Assembly (NCBI RefSeq): GCF_001042595.1 | Contig: NZ_AP012326.1 | Span: 124,001 to 188,000, forward strand | Reading direction: 5' to 3' | Source of the DNA: Bifidobacterium dentium JCM 1195 = DSM 20436 | Lineage (GTDB): Bacteria > Actinomycetota > Actinomycetes > Actinomycetales > Bifidobacteriaceae | DNA length: 64,000 nt | Shown here: positions 26,091-35,574 of the stretch, one piece after another | How positions within the stretch are numbered: the first letter of the stretch is position 1 | How the letters are laid out: each line of letters starts with the position of its first letter | Made by a program: the position numbers and the translations under genes | Notes under the pieces: model-generated | Told to the model about the DNA's origin: nothing | The model's database searches: none | The model's input: only the letters and a program-made list of their open reading frames with translations

Positions 26091-27467
26091 ATGAATCTCA
26101 AGAAGATCGTCGCAGCCGGTGTCGCGGCCGTCTGCGCGGTGAGCATGGCAGCTTGCGGTGGCAGCAACGACTCCAGTGGCGTGACGGACCTGACCTACGA
26201 CAAGATCAAGCTCGGCGAGACCGGCAAGGACATTACGGCCAGCATCAAGTTCTACAACGGCCGTACCGACATGGGCCTGGATTCCTATCCGGGCAAGAAC
26301 TGGAAGTCCTACATCGCCGACTTCAACAAGATCTATCCGAACATCAAGGTCGAGGCCCAGACCGACACCAACTACGCGGATAACGCGCTGACCCGCCTGC
26401 AGGGCGGCGACTGGGGCGACATCATGATGATTCCGTCTGTCGACAAGTCCGAACTGGAGAACTACTTCATCTCCTACGGCTCCCTCGATACCATGCAGAA
26501 GCAGGTCAAGCTCGCCTCCGAGAAGGCCTACGACGGCAAGTCCTACGGCGTCGCCACCGACGGCCAGACCTCCGGCGTCGTCTACAACAAGGCCGTCTTC
26601 AAGAAGGCCGGCATCACCGAGTTGCCGACCACTCCGGAAGAGTTCATCGCCGACCTCAAGCTCATCAAGGAAAAGACCGACGCCATCCCGCTGTACACCA
26701 ACTACGCGGCCGGCTTCACCATGGGCGCCTGGGATGCCTACATCGGCACCACCGCAACCGGTGACACCAAGTACATGAACCAGAAGCTGGTTCACACCAA
26801 GGCCCCGTTCAAGGATCCGGGTGACGGCACCCACGCCTACAACGTCTACAAGATTCTTTACGATGCCGTTGCCGACGGTCTGACCGAAGAAGACTACTCC
26901 ACCACCGATTGGGAGTCCTCCAAGAGCATGATCAACAACGGCCAGATCGCCACCATGGTGCTGGGCGCCTGGGCCGTGACCCAGATGCAGCAGGCCGGCG
27001 ACAACGCCGACGACATCGGCTACATGCCGTTCCCGATCTCCATCAAGGGCAAGCAGTACGCCTCCATGGGCGGCAACTACTCCATGGGCATCAACAAGAA
27101 GTCCTCCAAGGACAACCAGGAAGCCGCCATGATCTTCGTCAAGTGGCTCACCGAGGAATCCGGCTACGCCATGAACGAAGGCGGCATCCCGATCAAGTAC
27201 GGCGAGACCGACCTGCCGTCCATCTACGAGGACTTCAAGGACGTCACCATGGAGCCTGACGCAGACTCCCTCGAAGGCGAAGAGGATCTGTTCACCGAGG
27301 TCAACTCCGACTCCGAGCTGGGCATCAACTCCAACGGCAACAAGCGCGTTCAGGCCATTGTCGAGCACGCCGCCAACAAGGACAAGTCCTTCGACGACAT
27401 CATGAAGGACTGGAACGACGCCTGGTACAAGGCGATGCAGGACGACGACGCGGAAGCCAAGTACTGA
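26091..27467 (+). CDS. CUT1 ABC importer sugar-binding lipoprotein, second system
   Basis: 458 residues, with signal peptide MNLKKIVAAGVAAVCAVSMA and lipobox AAC, then a family-1 solute-binding fold (INNGQIATMVLGAWAVTQM; EAAMIFVKWLTEESG). Lys/Gly-rich surfaces and Trp-rich segments suit oligosaccharide binding. It is the first gene of an importer followed by GH2 and regulated by the TTAAGCGCTTAA operator. The likely ligand is a beta-manno- or galactomanno-oligosaccharide, inferred from neighbouring enzymes. AAGGA precedes the ATG. Confidence 0.9.
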   Translation: MNLKKIVAAGVAAVCAVSMAACGGSNDSSGVTDLTYDKIKLGETGKDITASIKFYNGRTDMGLDSYPGKNWKSYIADFNKIYPNIKVEAQTDTNYADNALTRLQGGDWGDIMMIPSVDKSELENYFISYGSLDTMQKQVKLASEKAYDGKSYGVATDGQTSGVVYNKAVFKKAGITELPTTPEEFIADLKLIKEKTDAIPLYTNYAAGFTMGAWDAYIGTTATGDTKYMNQKLVHTKAPFKDPGDGTHAYNVYKILYDAVADGLTEEDYSTTDWESSKSMINNGQIATMVLGAWAVTQMQQAGDNADDIGYMPFPISIKGKQYASMGGNYSMGINKKSSKDNQEAAMIFVKWLTEESGYAMNEGGIPIKYGETDLPSIYEDFKDVTMEPDADSLEGEEDLFTEVNSDSELGINSNGNKRVQAIVEHAANKDKSFDDIMKDWNDAWYKAMQDDDAEAKY

Positions 27468-27520
27468 TCGTCGCAGGCCGGCCTAGGCCAGCCAAGACTT
27501 CTCCTCCATCCCTTTCTCCT

Positions 27521-27560
27521 GCCGGCGACCGCTCCCAACCGGTTGCGGCCGCCGGCTTTT
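27521..27560 (+). terminator. Hairpin between binding-protein and permease genes
   Basis: GCCGGCGACCGC pairs with GCGGCCGCCGGC and is followed by TTTT. Inside the operon it probably works as a partial terminator, leaving more binding protein than permease. Confidence 0.7.
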
Positions 27561-27594
27561 CATATCACTGGTACGTCAACGAAAAGAGAGAATC

Positions 27595-28656
27595 ATGACT
27601 ACCGCGATTGCGGGTGCCACGGCCACCTCCGTGGATGACATCCCTTTCAATCCCCATAAGCGCGACTACAAGAAGGCCGGCATCATCGTCGCCTTCTGCG
27701 TCATCCCGGTCACACTGCTCGTGGTGTTCACCTACTGGCCGTTCATCCAGATGTGTGGATACTCCTTCTACAAGATGAAGTACATCGGAACCCCGCGCTT
27801 CATCGGCATGAAGAACTACATCGACATCTTCACCCGACCGGAGTTGCTTGCCACCCTGAAGCTCAGCCTCTACTACATGGCCGGCGCACTCATTCAGGTG
27901 GCCCTGGCCCTGTATCTGGCGACCGTGCTGGCGTTCCACGTCCGTGGCGGCTCGTTCTTCAAGGGCGCGATGTTCTTCCCCTACCTGATCAACGGCATCG
28001 CAGTCGGCTTCATCTTCAAGTTCTTCTACACCCGTGGCTACGTGCTCGACACCGTGCTTCAGTGGTGCGGTTTCACCCAGGACACGCTGCCGTACTGGCT
28101 GAGGGACCAGTCCATCAACAACTGGTCGCTGGTGGCCTCCTCCATCTGGCGCTACCTCGGCTCAACCCTGATCCTGTTCATCGGCGCGATCATGTCCATC
28201 GACTCCTCGCTGTACGAAGCGGCCGAAATCGACGGCGCCAACAAATGGCAGCAGTTCAAGCACATCATCCTGCCGGGCATCCAGACCATCCTGGTGCTGA
28301 ACATCATCCTGTCCATCACCGGCTCGCTCTCCGCCTTCGAAGGCCCGTACGTCATCACCTCCGGCGCCAACGGCACCGGCACCTACATGGTGCAGATGGA
28401 CAAGATCGCACACACCGACCAGAAGGTGGGCCTGGCATCCGCCATGGCCGTGATCCTGCTGATCATCATCATCATCTGCACCCTGCTGCAGAAGATCGTC
28501 ATGGGCTTCCTGTTCAGGGATGCCGACGACGGTACCGCAAAGGCCCGCAAGCAGGCCAAGAAGGCCGACAAGGCCCGCAGGCGCGCCATGAAGGCCGCCA
28601 ACAAGGTCCAGGCCGGCAAAGCTCCATTGTTCAAGAACGGAAAGGTGAGTGCGTGA
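27595..28656 (+). CDS. CUT1 ABC importer permease, MalF/UgpA type, second system
   Basis: A 353-residue permease: six predicted helices, the EAA loop (LYEAAEIDGANKWQQFKHIILPG) and a long basic C-terminal tail (ARKQAKKADKARRRAMKAANK). Its stop overlaps the next permease by one base (TGATG). It pairs with the 28656 gene in the membrane. Confidence 0.9.
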   Translation: MTTAIAGATATSVDDIPFNPHKRDYKKAGIIVAFCVIPVTLLVVFTYWPFIQMCGYSFYKMKYIGTPRFIGMKNYIDIFTRPELLATLKLSLYYMAGALIQVALALYLATVLAFHVRGGSFFKGAMFFPYLINGIAVGFIFKFFYTRGYVLDTVLQWCGFTQDTLPYWLRDQSINNWSLVASSIWRYLGSTLILFIGAIMSIDSSLYEAAEIDGANKWQQFKHIILPGIQTILVLNIILSITGSLSAFEGPYVITSGANGTGTYMVQMDKIAHTDQKVGLASAMAVILLIIIIICTLLQKIVMGFLFRDADDGTAKARKQAKKADKARRRAMKAANKVQAGKAPLFKNGKVSA

Positions 28657-29546
28657 TGACTACTGCAACCGTCGCACCGCAGGCCGAGGTACAGAAGGTA
28701 AGCTTCGGCTATCATCTCAAGCTGTGGGTTCTGAGCTTCCTCAAGTATTTCAGCCTGGTGTTCATCACCTTCTGGATTCTGCTACCGCTGGTCACCTGCT
28801 TCTTCACCGCGGCCAAGGGCACCGACGAGTGGCGTTCCACCTCCGTGATGACCTTCCCGAAGAACATCTTCAACTTCGAGAACTATGCCGAGGCCTTCAA
28901 GTTGTCGAACATGGGCATCGCCTTCCGCAACTCGGTGATCGTGCTCGTGTGCGTCTGCTTCCTGACCACCATCATCGGCACCCAGCTGGCCTATGTGCTG
29001 TCCCGCTTCCAGTTCCCGGGCAACGCCCTGATCCGTACCGCGTTCATGATGGCGGCCCTGCTGCCCGGCATCGCCATGCAAGTCGCGGTCTACAAGATCA
29101 TGGGCACCTTCCACCTGATCAACTCGCTGTGGGGCTACATCATCATGTCGATGGGCACCGACGTGATCTCGATCTACATCTTCATCCAGTATTTCGAGAA
29201 TCTGTCGATCTCCCTCGATGAGGCCGCGCTGATGGATGGCGCAAGCTACTTCACCATCTACAGCCGCATCCTCCTGCCGCTGCTGAAGCCGGCAATCGTG
29301 ACCTGCCTGATCCTGAAGGGCGTCGGCATCTACAACGAGTACTACTCAGCCAACCTATATCTGCAGGACAAGCAGAAACTCGGCACGGTGGCCATCTCGC
29401 TGTACGCCTTCACCGGCCCGCAGGGCTCCAAGTACAACCTGATCTGCGCAGGCGTGATCATCACCCTGCTGCCGGCCCTGATCGCCTTCCTGATCTTCCA
29501 GAAGCAGATCTACAACGGCGTTGCGGCAGGTGCCGTGAAGGAATAA
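28656..29546 (+). CDS. CUT1 ABC importer permease, MalG/UgpE type, second system
   Basis: 296 residues with the EAA loop LDEAALMDGASYFTIYSRILLPLLKP and the MalG-like C-terminus IYNGVAAGAVKE. The start is the ATG at 28656 that overlaps the upstream stop; the frame extends further back but that part is the shadow of the preceding gene. A hairpin follows before the beta-mannosidase. Confidence 0.9.
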   Translation: MTTATVAPQAEVQKVSFGYHLKLWVLSFLKYFSLVFITFWILLPLVTCFFTAAKGTDEWRSTSVMTFPKNIFNFENYAEAFKLSNMGIAFRNSVIVLVCVCFLTTIIGTQLAYVLSRFQFPGNALIRTAFMMAALLPGIAMQVAVYKIMGTFHLINSLWGYIIMSMGTDVISIYIFIQYFENLSISLDEAALMDGASYFTIYSRILLPLLKPAIVTCLILKGVGIYNEYYSANLYLQDKQKLGTVAISLYAFTGPQGSKYNLICAGVIITLLPALIAFLIFQKQIYNGVAAGAVKE

Positions 29547-29585
29547 TCCTTCGCACATATAACTGAAGACTCTCTTTTCATCATC

Positions 29586-29623
29586 CAAGGCCGTGCCAAG
29601 ATCTATCATCGCCGGTACGGCCT
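29586..29623 (+). terminator. Hairpin between permease and beta-mannosidase genes
   Basis: AAGGCCGTGCC pairs with GGTACGGCCTT, followed by ACCCCTCTTTTC. Probably a partial terminator within the operon. Confidence 0.6.
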
Positions 29624-29654
29624 TACCCCTCTTTTCTTACAAAGGATTCCTCGC

Positions 29655-32366
29655 ATGACTCACACTCCTAGCACGTTCGCCCCGCTTGCGGACGGATGGA
29701 CGCTGACGGCCGTCAACATTGAAGCCGCCCCTGAATCGCTACGCGAAGCGCTCGCCGCTGGCATTCCGGCTACCGTGCCGGGAGAGGCCACGCTGGACCT
29801 GCTGAACGCGGGACTCATCGCCGATCCGTTCGATGGCGCCAACGAGAACGACCAGCAGTGGATCGGCGACGTTGACTGGCGCTTCACCTGCCGCTTCGAT
29901 TGGCATGACAATGGCGCCGACCGGCATGATCTGGTCGCCTACGGCCTCGACACCATCGCCGATGTCGCGCTGAACGGCCGTCCGGTCGCCTCCACCCGCA
30001 ACTTCCACCGCTCCTACCGTTGGGACGTGCGTGACCTGCTTCGCGAGGGCTCCAACGAACTGACCGTCACCTTCACTTCGCCGGTACGCGAATCCGATCG
30101 TATGGAGCAGGCCCGCGGCTACTATCCGCATACCGAGCATCATGCATTCAACCAGATTCGCAAGCCGAGCTACTCCTTCGGTTGGGATTGGGGCATCGAC
30201 GTGGCCAACGCCGGCATCTGGCGCGAGATCGGCATCGACTCCTGGTCCGGGGTGTGCATCGCCTCCGTGCGTCCGCTGGTCGACGTCGCCGCCGACGGCA
30301 CCGGCCTGCTCAACGTGCATGTCGAGATCGAACGTGCTGGCAAGGGCCGCATCATGTCCCCATACGAGTGCCATTCCGTGCGTGCCGCGGTGCCGGTACA
30401 TGTCGGCTTGTCCGGCTTCGGTGCCGATGTCGCCGCCGACGGCGTGGTCGCCGAAGGCCGCAATGAAACCGTGCTGACGCTCGCCGTACCGGAAGCGAAG
30501 CTGTGGTGGCCGATCGGTTACGGCGATCAGCCACTGTATGATGTTGCCGTCGCTGCCGGCGATTCCGCCGAAGCGGCTTGGAACGGACATGTCGGCTTCC
30601 GTACCGTGCATGTCGACACCCGTGCCGACAACGTCGGTCGTCCATTCCAGATCTACGTCAACGACGTGCCTGTGCACGCGCACGGCTACAACTGGATTCC
30701 GGACGATGCCTTCATCGCCCGCGTGGCTGAGCGCGACTACGAACGCGGCATCCGTGATCTGGTGGAGTCCAACTCCAACATGGTGCGTGCCTGGGGCGGC
30801 GGCATCTACGAATCCGACGAATTCTACGATCTGTGCGACCGCAACGGCATCATGGTCTGGCAGGACTTCATGCTTGCCTGCGCCGCCTATCCGGAAGACG
30901 CCGAAACCAAGGCCGAAGTCGAAGCCGAAGCCCGTGAGCATATCACCCGTCTGTCCGAGCACGCCAGCCTGATCGTGTGGAACGGATCCAACGAGAACTA
31001 CGTGGCCTACTCCGAATGGGGCGGCTACAAGCAGGCCTTGCGCGACGACGATCTGCCGGCCAACGAGTACGGTTACGGCGAGAAGCCGTGGGGCGACTAC
31101 TACTATGCCGAGCTGTTCCCGGCCCTGTTGGCCGAGCTCGATCCGGGCCGTTCCGCCTACCTGCCGAGCTCGCCGATGAGCTTCACCAAGTTCGTGGGCG
31201 CCAATTTCGACACCGACGGCACCATGCACATCTGGGACGCTTGGAACCGCGCCGACTACACCGTGTATGCGCAGTACACCCCGCGCTTCGCCGACGAGTT
31301 TGGCTACCAGGCACCGCCGGCGTGGAGCACGCTCACCGGTGCCGTGCACGATGACGAGTTGGAGCCGTTCGGCAAGCAGATGCTGGTGCACCAGAAGGCC
31401 TCCGGCGGCAACTATAAGCTGGCCCGAGGCATGCGTTCGCACATCACTCCCGGCCATCTCGACGACGTGAGCTTCGGTGGCGTGGTCAACGGCAAACCGT
31501 CCGACGGCGAGCACAGCTGGCTCATTCCGACCGACAACTGGGCCGATATCGAGGATTGGCACTGGGCATGCCAGTTGCAGCAGGCGCAGGCCATGCGTTT
31601 CGGCGTGGAGCACATGCGCTCCCTTGAGCCGGTCAATGCCGGTGCGCTGATCTGGCAGCTCAATGACGACTGGCCGGTCGTCTCCTGGGCGGCAGTGGAT
31701 TTCAACGGTCAGCGCAAGCCGCTATGGTACGCCTCCCGTGACTTCTTCGCACCGCGTCTGGCTACCATCCAGCCGCGCGTCTCCGAGGAATATCGCGAAA
31801 CCCACAGCTGGGAAGGCGTCAGGACGGCCAACGACCACTATGAGCTGATTGTGCTCAACGACACCCGCGAGGCCTGGAAGGGCTCTTGGAAGGTGGAACG
31901 CATGACCTTGGCCGGTGAAGTGCTTGCCTCCCAGACCTTCGATGTCGAGCTTGACGCGGTTTCGCATGTGGGTCTGCCATTGGCCGAGGAGATCGTGGAC
32001 TACGCCGACGCCGGCAACGAGCTTGTCGTGGCCACTGCGTCCGACGGCGCCTTCGCCCGCGTGATCTTCAACCCGGCCGAAGTCATCGGGCAGAAGCTTG
32101 CCGCACCGGCTGAAGCGTTTGGGACCGTGGCATCTCGCGTCGACGGCGGGGTGGAGCTCAAGGTCACCGCCACGAGCTACGTGCGCGACCTGTTCTGCAT
32201 GGCCGACAAGATTGACGCCAAGGCCAGCGTCGATGCCGGCATGGTCTCGTTGCTGCCGGGCGAGAGCGTCACGTTGCGCATCGACACCGGTTCCGACGAC
32301 GATCCGCAGTCTTTCGCCGCGGCCAACGTGTTGCGTAGCGCCAATGATCTGAAGCGCGAGTGGTAG
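29655..32366 (+). CDS. GH2 beta-mannosidase
   Basis: A 903-residue cytoplasmic GH2 enzyme: an N-terminal jelly-roll (WIGDVDWRFTCRF; HRSYRWDVRDLL), immunoglobulin-like domains, then the catalytic barrel with NSNMVRAWGGGIYE, the acid/base Glu in WNGSNENYVAY and the probable nucleophile Glu in FADEFGYQAPPAW. It follows the mannosidase line of GH2 rather than beta-galactosidase. It would remove terminal beta-mannose from imported manno-oligosaccharides or N-glycan cores. It lies at the end of the importer operon, which ties the importer to beta-mannosides. Confidence 0.92.
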   Translation: MTHTPSTFAPLADGWTLTAVNIEAAPESLREALAAGIPATVPGEATLDLLNAGLIADPFDGANENDQQWIGDVDWRFTCRFDWHDNGADRHDLVAYGLDTIADVALNGRPVASTRNFHRSYRWDVRDLLREGSNELTVTFTSPVRESDRMEQARGYYPHTEHHAFNQIRKPSYSFGWDWGIDVANAGIWREIGIDSWSGVCIASVRPLVDVAADGTGLLNVHVEIERAGKGRIMSPYECHSVRAAVPVHVGLSGFGADVAADGVVAEGRNETVLTLAVPEAKLWWPIGYGDQPLYDVAVAAGDSAEAAWNGHVGFRTVHVDTRADNVGRPFQIYVNDVPVHAHGYNWIPDDAFIARVAERDYERGIRDLVESNSNMVRAWGGGIYESDEFYDLCDRNGIMVWQDFMLACAAYPEDAETKAEVEAEAREHITRLSEHASLIVWNGSNENYVAYSEWGGYKQALRDDDLPANEYGYGEKPWGDYYYAELFPALLAELDPGRSAYLPSSPMSFTKFVGANFDTDGTMHIWDAWNRADYTVYAQYTPRFADEFGYQAPPAWSTLTGAVHDDELEPFGKQMLVHQKASGGNYKLARGMRSHITPGHLDDVSFGGVVNGKPSDGEHSWLIPTDNWADIEDWHWACQLQQAQAMRFGVEHMRSLEPVNAGALIWQLNDDWPVVSWAAVDFNGQRKPLWYASRDFFAPRLATIQPRVSEEYRETHSWEGVRTANDHYELIVLNDTREAWKGSWKVERMTLAGEVLASQTFDVELDAVSHVGLPLAEEIVDYADAGNELVVATASDGAFARVIFNPAEVIGQKLAAPAEAFGTVASRVDGGVELKVTATSYVRDLFCMADKIDAKASVDAGMVSLLPGESVTLRIDTGSDDDPQSFAAANVLRSANDLKREW

Positions 32367-32474
32367 TCGAGCGCCCATCGGCCGAGATGACGTGAGGATT
32401 CACCGGGTGATGATTCACTGAACGTTCAGTTGATGGCGCTTGTTAAGCCGAAGCATAAGTGAAAGCGTTGCCGA

Positions 32475-32490
32475 CCTTAAGCGATTAAAG
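32475..32490. promoter_or_regulatory. Operator-like site 1 upstream of lacI
   Basis: CCTTAAGCGATTAAAG, a one-base variant of the TTAAGCGCTTAA core, 109 bp before the LacI gene. Confidence 0.6.
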
Positions 32491-32534
32491 TGTTGCAAAC
32501 ACTTAGATTCGTAGGTCTGGCGGCGCTTTTGCTG

Positions 32535-32573
32535 TATAATAACTAAAGAACAGTTTAAGTAATCGCTTAAGTT
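32535..32573 (+). promoter_or_regulatory. lacI -10 box and operator 2
   Basis: TATAAT at 32535-32540 is a consensus -10. GTAATCGCTTAAGTT (32559-32573) lies just downstream, 26 bp before the lacI ATG, and suggests autoregulation. Confidence 0.6.
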
Positions 32574-32598
32574 CAAAGATGAAGAAGGATGCATCAGC

Positions 32599-33633
32599 AT
32601 GGCCGTGCAGAAAAGTAAGGTGACGATTTTTGATGTCGCCAAGGCTTCCGGAGTCTCCAGCAGTGCGGTCTCGTATGCATTGAACGGCAAATCCGGGGTT
32701 TCCGAGGACACCCGTGCCAAAGTGCTGAAAATCGCCCATGAACTGGGCTGGAAGCCCAATGGGGCGGCGCAGGCGCTGGCCAAATCCAAAACCCAGCGCA
32801 TCGGTCTGGTGCTCGGCTACGATCCGAAACTGCTTGCGGTGGAATCCTACATGATGGAGCTCATCTCCGGTCTTGGCGCCGAGCTTGAAAAGCATGACTA
32901 CTCGCTGCTGGTGCGCATGGCCGTGGGCGAGCACGCCAAACTATCCATCATCAAGGACTGGATCGCCACAGGCAATGTGGACGCCATGCTGCTGGTCAAC
33001 ATCGAATTGGGCGACCCATGCGTGACCTTGCTCGAGGAGCACACCGAGATGCCGGTGCTTGCCATCGCGGACGCATCCGTATCCGGCAATCTACCGACGC
33101 TGTCGAGCGCCGACGCCGACGCCGTTCGTCAGGCGGTACAGTATCTGTACGACCTTGGCCACCGGCATATCGCACGCGTGGCCGGCCCGGAAATGCTCGC
33201 ACACTCCTACATCCGTGATTCCGCTTTCTCCGACGTGGCCACCGAGTTGGGCATGCGATACCGTTGCCTGCACACCGACTACACGCCGGAAACCGGTTCC
33301 GAGGCCACCAAGAGGCTGCTGTCGTTCCCGGAACATCCCACGGCCATCATCTACGACAACGACGTGATGGCGCTGTCCGGCCTCGGTGTGGCGACGGCCG
33401 AAGGCATTACGGTGCCCGATGACCTGTCGATCATGTCCTGGGATGATTCCTTCATGTGCACCGCCGCCTATCCGAATCTCACCGCCATGGGCCGTGATGT
33501 GGTGGGCACCGGTACGAAGGCCGCCGAGCTGTTGCTCAAGCTCATCGACGGTGAGCGCGTTGGCAACGTCATGGAAGAGCCGTATGAGTTGCGGCAGCGC
33601 GGCACCACCGGCCCGGTTCCCGCTGAACGATGA
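32599..33633 (+). CDS. LacI-family regulator of the mannan-type block
   Basis: A 344-residue repressor: HTH (VTIFDVAKASGVSSSAVSYALNGKSGVSEDT), hinge, and a periplasmic-binding-like sensor domain ending LYDLGHRHIARVAGP and SIMSWDDSFMCTAAYP. Its own upstream region, the importer promoter (25931), the GH1 downstream site (25740) and the GH36 promoter (36381) share the TTAAGCGCTTAA operator, so it most likely controls all of them and responds to an imported oligosaccharide or breakdown product. Confidence 0.9.
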   Translation: MAVQKSKVTIFDVAKASGVSSSAVSYALNGKSGVSEDTRAKVLKIAHELGWKPNGAAQALAKSKTQRIGLVLGYDPKLLAVESYMMELISGLGAELEKHDYSLLVRMAVGEHAKLSIIKDWIATGNVDAMLLVNIELGDPCVTLLEEHTEMPVLAIADASVSGNLPTLSSADADAVRQAVQYLYDLGHRHIARVAGPEMLAHSYIRDSAFSDVATELGMRYRCLHTDYTPETGSEATKRLLSFPEHPTAIIYDNDVMALSGLGVATAEGITVPDDLSIMSWDDSFMCTAAYPNLTAMGRDVVGTGTKAAELLLKLIDGERVGNVMEEPYELRQRGTTGPVPAER

Positions 33634-33648
33634 CGGTGTCCGTTCGGT

Positions 33649-33789
33649 CTACCTTCCGGTGGATTCGCGTCGGACGAGCCGGAAATCGGCTGTGAGCTTT
33701 TCGGGCTTGAAATCCGTGCCGTCCTCGTCGATGCGCTTGCGCAGCAGGTTGACGGCTTTGGCCGCCAAATCGTTCAGATCAGTGCTGAC
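33649..33789 (-). pseudogene. Remnant of the C-terminus of a LacI-family regulator
   Basis: On the minus strand 46 codons read STDLNDLAAKAVNLLRKRI ... PEKLTADFRLVRREST, a typical LacI-family C-terminal tail. The frame upstream of it is not LacI-like and there is no HTH, so the 5' part of the gene has been lost, apparently at the junction with the GH43 gene. It is convergent with the intact lacI, 15 bp away. Confidence 0.75.
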
Positions 33790-33881
33790 GGTGTGGGATC
33801 GTCCGTCCCGTCTCAACCCGGCCGCTCCTGACTGACGCATCGGTGTGAATTGACGCGAATAGTTTGAAAGAAGAGGTTGCA

Positions 33882-34898
33882 ATGACTGAAATCGATGCCC
33901 CCGTTTGTGCTGTGGAAACGTCCGCTCGAACCATCGATCGGCATGATCTGCCGTGTCGCGTGAACAACGTCGCACTGGCCACCAATCCACTGCATCGCTA
34001 TTGTGCCGACCCGAATCTGGCAATTTTCGACGGCCGATACTTTCTGTACTGCACCGACGACGGCGTCGATGACTGGGGTTCCACTGCGTTCAGCGTGTAC
34101 GTTTCCGACAATCTGATGGATTGGGAGCGTTACCCGGCGCTCGACCTGCGCGACGTACCATGGTGGACGGGTTCGGATGGCGCGTGGGCGCCGTCTATAG
34201 TGCGTAACGCCGACGGACGATATGTGTTGTTGTTCGTGGCTGATTCGCAGATCGGCACCGCCGTGGCCAACACTCCATATGGGCCTTTCATCCCTACTGT
34301 CGAACCGATTGTGCGCAAGGGGACCTTCGGCTGCCACACCATCGATCCGGGCGTATTCATCGACGATGACGGCACCCGCTATTTTTTGTGGGGCAATGGC
34401 AAGGCGTGGATCGCGCCGTTTTCCGACGACTGCCTGAGCTTCGACGAATCCAAGGCGATCGGCTGGATTCCGGGTGACTTTCGAGAGGCGATCTGGGTAC
34501 ACAGGCATGATGGTCTGTATTACGCGAGCTGGTCGGAAAACGACACCAGGGACCCGGCATACTGCGTGAAGTACGCGGTAGCCGAATCGTTGGCGGGGCC
34601 GTGGAGCGAACCCCGCGTGCTGGTCGAGCAGAATCCCAGGCTTCACTTATACGGCACCGGTCACCATAACATCGTGAACATTCCCGGCACTGACGAATGG
34701 ATTATCGCCTATCATCGTTTCGCCTACCATCCGTCCGGTCGATGGGCCGGCGGAGATGGATGCCATCGTGAGACGGTGTTCGCCCCGCTCAATCATCTGC
34801 CCGACGGCTCGCTTGAGCAGGTGCGCCCTCAGGTCGGTTCCTATGTGCGTCCGTTGGGCATTCGGCCCGCCGGCTCGGTTCCGGCTATTCCAGCTTGA
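33882..34898 (+). CDS. GH43-type glycoside hydrolase
   Basis: A 338-residue five-bladed propeller enzyme without signal peptide. The base Asp lies in RYCADPNLAIFDGRYFLY, the pKa-modulating Asp in TIDPGVFIDDDGTRYFLWG and the acid Glu in FREAIWVHRHDGLYYASWS. GH43 enzymes release arabinose, xylose or galactose side units; the subfamily cannot be fixed here. The ATG at 33882 has AAGAAGAGG upstream; the TTG at 33864 is less likely. Its 3' end overlaps the convergent yesL-type gene by 14 bases. It may be a later arrival, since a broken lacI lies directly before it. Confidence 0.83.
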   Translation: MTEIDAPVCAVETSARTIDRHDLPCRVNNVALATNPLHRYCADPNLAIFDGRYFLYCTDDGVDDWGSTAFSVYVSDNLMDWERYPALDLRDVPWWTGSDGAWAPSIVRNADGRYVLLFVADSQIGTAVANTPYGPFIPTVEPIVRKGTFGCHTIDPGVFIDDDGTRYFLWGNGKAWIAPFSDDCLSFDESKAIGWIPGDFREAIWVHRHDGLYYASWSENDTRDPAYCVKYAVAESLAGPWSEPRVLVEQNPRLHLYGTGHHNIVNIPGTDEWIIAYHRFAYHPSGRWAGGDGCHRETVFAPLNHLPDGSLEQVRPQVGSYVRPLGIRPAGSVPAIPA

Positions 34899-35508
34899 AG
34901 GCCTTGCGAATCATCAGTATCTGTAGCCAGAATGAGCCGCCGCTCGCCACGATAATCCACAGCAGCGGCACCCATATGATGGCGCCCGGCACGGTGGCCA
35001 GCAGTACGATCGGCAGAATGTCAAGCGCGAACACGGCGATGGCGACGAGCGGCTTGAGCACGGCCAGTTTGAACGATTGTCTGATCTGTTCGGTCACGCT
35101 TAGCTTGCTGCGACCGGAAAGCGGCAGTACGAACGCCAGCATCACGCCGAGAATCGCAAACACCGCGACGGTGACGCCGTAGACGAGCGAGATGGTGTCA
35201 CCGCCGCGTTGCATCGACAGGAACCTCAAGTCGAAGGCGGCCAGCGCCCATACTGCGGCGATGATTAGCGACAGTGCGAAATTCGTGCCGATGCGTCGTC
35301 TGAACGCGGCGATATAGCCGCGAAAGATGCCGTGATCGCGTGCCTCCTGCATGGTGCGCGCCACCTCGCATGCGGCGGAGGTGGAGATGCCGATGGTGAC
35401 GATCGGAATCGATCCGACGAACCAGGCGACCGACAGCATCGCCAGATCGCCGATGGTGCTCATCACCACATTGTACGGGTTGTCTTCGCGAAAGAAATTC
35501 GATGCCAT
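34885..35508 (-). CDS. YesL family (DUF624) membrane protein, second copy
   Basis: 207 residues, with about five hydrophobic segments and the YesL pattern LAMLSVAWFVGSIPIVTIGISTSAACEVARTM. It shares gene neighbourhood (CUT1 importer plus glycosidases) with the yesL-type gene at 5662. It is the second gene of a two-gene minus-strand unit behind the accessory membrane protein at 35575. Function is not established for the family. Confidence 0.8.
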   Translation of the reverse strand: MASNFFREDNPYNVVMSTIGDLAMLSVAWFVGSIPIVTIGISTSAACEVARTMQEARDHGIFRGYIAAFRRRIGTNFALSLIIAAVWALAAFDLRFLSMQRGGDTISLVYGVTVAVFAILGVMLAFVLPLSGRSKLSVTEQIRQSFKLAVLKPLVAIAVFALDILPIVLLATVPGAIIWVPLLWIIVASGGSFWLQILMIRKAFKLE

Positions 35509-35574
35509 GTCAGTCCTTCGGTTGCTGCTGTTGCGTTATGTACGGCGTCATGCGACCGCGATGCGGTCGACTGC

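Noticed and set aside
29739..31613. 624-codon open frame antisense to the beta-mannosidase
   Set aside because: Shadow frame with no recognised domain; the plus-strand GH2 has complete catalytic motifs.
33882..34898. GH130 mannoside phosphorylase, suggested by the mannan context
   Set aside because: The motifs (CADPNLAIFDG, TIDPGVFID, FREAIWVH) follow the GH43 pattern and not GH130.
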